DNA from: Plantago elongata
Lineage: Eukaryota; Streptophyta; Magnoliopsida; Lamiales; Plantaginaceae
Length of the DNA: 33,166 nucleotides
Direction: 5' to 3'
NCBI GenBank assembly: GCA_036897095.1
Contig: JAYMSP010001344.1
Location: forward strand, 1 to 33,166
In this document: positions 30,267 through 33,166 of the stretch, one piece after another
How the letters are laid out: every line of letters starts with the position of its first letter
Numbering within the stretch: position 1 is the first letter of the stretch
Position numbers and translations under genes: made by a program
The notes under the pieces: generated by a model
Told to the model about the DNA's origin: nothing
Database searches by the model: none
The model's input: the letters and a program-made list of their open reading frames with translations, nothing else

Positions 30267-31509
30267 CCCCTATCTGCAAACTGGCTCATGCTTAGAAGAT
30301 TATATTTCAAACCTTTAATATGTAATACGTCAGAGATCGTAAAGGGACCCCAATTTGACGTTGCCAAATCCTATAGAAGGATTTAATTCTCCTCCAGCAA
30401 ACCTGATGTTAGGTCATGTATCACAAGCCTTGTAATTGACCAAGTTTGCTTTGTCTTCTGTCATGTGCTTCCCACATTCACTATCAAATAGCCATTGAGG
30501 CTTAGTCCATGACGCGTTCTCATCAGCCATAAGATATTCTTCAATGTTGGAGATGTCTGGAGTTGCTAACTCATCAACTCCGCACAAGTCGTTCTTCTTC
30601 AGGCTAAAATCGATAACATCGTGAGTTATCCCGCACAATTATGGTGATGGTAATGTTGAGTCATCTGAATCTTCACTTTCTGAGTCCGACTCAATATCCA
30701 GAGCATCAAGTTGTATTTGGATCTTCTTTCTTTCTTCAGTAAGCAATGCCCTCTAAGTTCTTTTGAATATTCTTCTCTCCTTTTTTGTCACCCGTCTTAA
30801 GCTTGTTAAAAGCTGGACTATCACGTTTGAAGTGACCGAGCTTCTGACAATAGAAGCATATATCATTCCCAACTTCAGCAATTTCAGTACTAACAGCTTT
30901 CTTAGCAGGATTGTTCAGAGAGTTATTCATCTGAATGTTCTTGTACTGATGATAGTTTGGGCCAAGATGCTTTTTTAGCTTCTCTTTTGCTTTTCTCCTT
31001 TCAATTTCTTGAGTGACATATTTCTTCATATGTTTCACTGCAAGAGCATTTTCTTCAGACACTAACTTGGTATCCTTCTTTTCAGAAGTACCTCGGGTAA
31101 CTAGAATAACACTCTGCAACTTTTCAGTTGCAGCAAAACCACGTTAGGTTGTTTCATAGTTTACAGTGGCCAAATGTGAAAAGAGTTCCACCAGAGTGAT
31201 TTGGGGCATTCCTTGATTGAAATAGAAATATTGCGTATACTCCCAATTTTGGTTCAAGCTTTTGATAATGGTTTTCACCTTCTCAGAATTTGAATATCTG
31301 TCACTTTCTCCAAGTGCAGCCATATCACTCATGAGAGTAGTAAACCGAAACTCAAGTTCTTCCAAAGTTTCAGAGGGACCCTGTTTGAAATTTTAAAATT
31401 TCAACTTCAATACTTCAAACTTGTTTTCCTTAGTTTTCTCAGTTCCAGCACATATATTTTCTATGAGTTGCCAGACAACTTTCGTCGTTGTTGCACACCA
31501 CAGTCCACA
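30223..31509 (-). pseudogene. copia gag-protease-pre-integrase fragment (broken)
   Basis: On the minus strand the gag core begins abruptly at the LTR junction: W-Q-L-I-E-N, then L-E-E-L-E-F-R-F-T-T-L (about 31360) and K-S-L-N-Q-N-W-E (about 31250). A zinc knuckle C-F-Y-C-Q-K-L-G-H-F-K-R-D (about 30850) has the last Cys replaced by Asp. The protease motif D-S-G-x-x-x-H-M-T reads D-S-E-C-G-K-H-M-T (about 30475). The pre-integrase start I-S-D-V-L-H-I and Y-N-L-L-S-M-S-Q-F (about 30330-30275) follows. Stops lie near 31143 and 30735 and frames shift between blocks. The first part of gag, integrase core, RT and RNase H are absent. This gag differs from the 6.5-kb copia element and belongs to another lineage. 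Confidence 0.85.
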
Positions 31510-32092
31510 GTTGTTCGCCTCGGAGCTCGGGAATTGGGGTTGAAGAGGAGATCGAATACTTACTTGAAAAGTGAGGGGTAGCCCTTTATTTATAGAATTT
31601 GGAAGGGGACAAGCCTCCCATGATTGATGGATCTTGTCCCCCTTGTCAGATCTCGCCACGTCAGTGGTCCCCTTGTAGTTGCTCTCGGTAAGATGACTAT
31701 CCCTCGAAGGGAAGTCATCCGAGTCCCATTCACGTTGTTGGGGAAGTGGTTCCCCTCAGATGAATAGTGAAATCCGAGGGGAACACTACTTGCCCTCGGT
31801 AAGGGTCCCATTCATGTTGTTGGAGAAGTGGTTTCCCTCGGATGAATAGTAAAATTCGAGGGGAACACTACTTGCCCTCGGTAAGGGTCCCATTCATGTT
31901 GTTGAGAAGTGGTTCCCTTCGAATGACTAATGAATTCCGAGGGGAACACTACTTGCCCTCGATAGGTCCCATTCATGTTGTTGGAGAAGTGGTTCCCCTC
32001 GGATGAATAGTGAAATTCGAGAGGAACACTATTTTTCCTTGTGTGAATAGTGATCTTCCGTAGTCAATCCCTTATACCATAATACCTCATCA
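31510..32092 (-). repeat. 5' LTR, U3-R part only (583 bp)
   Basis: It aligns with 28535-29122 of the complete LTR and starts at GTTGTTCGCCTCGG, where the homology meets the gag fragment. U5 (the equivalent of 28093-28534) is missing. Confidence 0.8.
31723..32045. repeat. Hairpin tandem array in the 5' LTR U3 (four units)
   Basis: Same unit as 28751-29075; hairpins begin near 31750, 31831, 31911 and 31993. The first two and the last retain long arms, while the third has loop and arm changes. Confidence 0.85.
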
Positions 32093-32097
32093 TAAAA

Positions 32098-33057
32098 TTC
32101 TAAAGGTAAGGGTAGTAACTATTAATTTATCAAAAAATTATTACATATACTATAATATTTATGAAATTTTAGGGGTCGAAATCCTCGAGCGCCATCCCGC
32201 CCCAGCTACATCCATGGATATGGATGATGAAGGACAGAGGTCACGATGGCGTCACATCTGAATCGATCGATATGCACATTACATATACATGGGTTGTAAT
32301 TGTCATGATCTGTTGTGTTGGGCCTAGGTAGATGGCAATCCATGCATGAAAATGACAACTTACAGCTAATGCTTGCAAAAGAACTCACGAGAAATGGCGG
32401 AACACTGTTTGGTGAGAATTGACAAACGGGGACACGTGGACGGCCACCATCTTTCTGGGCGGTGTTATGTGGTACCACCACCACCACCGCCGTTAAACTC
32501 TTAGCTATGACCAAGTCTTCTTCTTTCACAAAAATCCAAATTTTGCCTTTTTTAGTGTCAACTCTCTCTACCACTTTTTTGGAGGATCAGGACATAGTAG
32601 TACATTTTAGCTACCTAGCTACTCGATCGATGATCTTTAACCGTGAATCATCAACCGTGTCCCATTACTTCAATTTGCATTCCAAGTTCTAAGTTCTAAC
32701 TACCTTTAATTTGCTTTCCATAAAGTTTGACTTTAATTCATTCGATATTGGTGAATTTGCAAAGAGGAACTTAATATATCTCTTATATGCGGAGCCAAAT
32801 CATAAGAACAGTATTTTGAAGAAAACAAAAAAGAATAATACTTACATGGTTTGATAAATGTCATCTATTGTTTATCTCTATGAAATAAACATAGGAGATG
32901 ATTAGTTACTACTACTACTACTAATTATCCCTCCAATTCCTTACTGAGATCATACAACAAGTTCCAATCAACAAAATCACTAATAATTGCCAATCTAAGT
33001 ATATTACCATGGCTTCTCACGGAAGAACCATTACAATAACTGAAATAGTTTTTTCCT
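32098..33057. other. Non-coding, possible promoter-like segment
   Basis: No gene is supported. 32400-32500 is GC-richer, with CACGTG at 32433-32438 in an ACACGTGGAC context and a (CCA)n run (32474-32488). This could belong to the upstream region of a gene beyond the window. The ORFs over it have no recognisable domain. Confidence 0.35.
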
Positions 33058-33131
33058 TAAAATTAACTCGAATCCTCAACTTATTGAGTAGAGGTGAAAC
33101 GTCTTATCAATTGAGCTGCGCTTCGTTATCA
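33058..33131 (-). mobile_element. tRNA-derived SINE (partial view)
   Basis: The minus strand reads GAAGCGCAGCTCAATTGATA (A-box region, 33124-33105), then CACCTCTACTCAATAAGTT, then GAGGATTCGAGTTAATTTTA (B-box region). It matches the copy at 13493-13585 in order and spacing. Confidence 0.55.
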
Positions 33132-33166
33132 GTTATTGTGAAATTGTGATATAGGATAAGTAAGTA

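Larger units (their letters stand above)
28093..32092 (-). mobile_element. Damaged Ty1-copia-type retrotransposon with repeat-rich LTRs
   Basis: A complete LTR on the left (28093-29122) and a partial one on the right (31510-32092) are direct repeats in the same orientation. LTR ends carry TGAT...ATCA. TAAAG before the left end and TAAAA after the right end may be the target duplication (4 of 5). A gag-protease fragment between them reads on the minus strand, as do the TATA boxes of both LTRs, so the right LTR is the 5' LTR. It lacks U5, and the PBS and gag N-terminus are gone too, consistent with one deletion. Most of pol is missing; tandem arrays occupy the space up to the purine tract. Confidence 0.75.

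Noticed and set aside
28751..32045. Regular repeats resembling a CRISPR array
   Set aside because: Units are long and contiguous without unique spacers, they lie in LTRs, and the genome is a plant's.
32206..32574. 122-codon minus-strand ORF in a GC-richer stretch
   Set aside because: No domain; the valine run comes from a CCA repeat, and an overlapping plus-strand ORF is equally open.

Overview
The window is nuclear DNA of a flowering plant, probably a eudicot. It is AT-rich, has spliced genes with GT-AG introns, and carries Ty1-copia, LINE, SINE, hAT and Stowaway-type elements plus a decayed copy of a plant DNA gyrase B gene. The species cannot be resolved from the sequence alone. It is a gene-poor, repeat-rich stretch with only one gene that looks intact.

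Layout. 1-850 holds weak tandem repeats and a short SANT-like ORF. 1202-1476 is a Stowaway-like MITE. 2557-3690 is a non-autonomous hAT element with an 8-bp target duplication; it carries, in reverse, the start of a RING-type E3 ligase gene (zinc-ribbon region). 5894-12220 is a decayed Ty1-copia element with both LTRs, a PBS-like site and a purine tract. Its protease is missing, and a second hAT element (10190-11188) sits inside its RNase H domain. 16155-18696 (minus) is a four-exon gene for a predicted 326-residue type I membrane protein. 19300-20830 (minus) is the 3' end of a LINE with an RNase H domain. 22628-23074 is a pseudogene of the C-terminal part of plastid/mitochondrial DNA gyrase B. 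24425-24675 is a short poly(A) retroposon with long target duplications. 25902-27681 is a compact non-autonomous LTR element with short LTRs and a perfect 5-bp target duplication. 28093-32092 (minus) is a damaged copia-type element. Its long LTRs and internal region are full of tandem repeats built on the palindromic core CCTCGGA/TCCGAGG.

How the parts relate. Most of the window is layered transposon history. The hAT at 10190 postdates the copia element. In the 28-32 kb element one deletion fused the LTR promoter region directly to a gag fragment, removing U5 and the PBS. The most unusual material is the hairpin-forming repeats in the U3 of that element and the gene fragment captured by the first hAT element. 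I found no convincing new multi-gene system; these two are the best leads.
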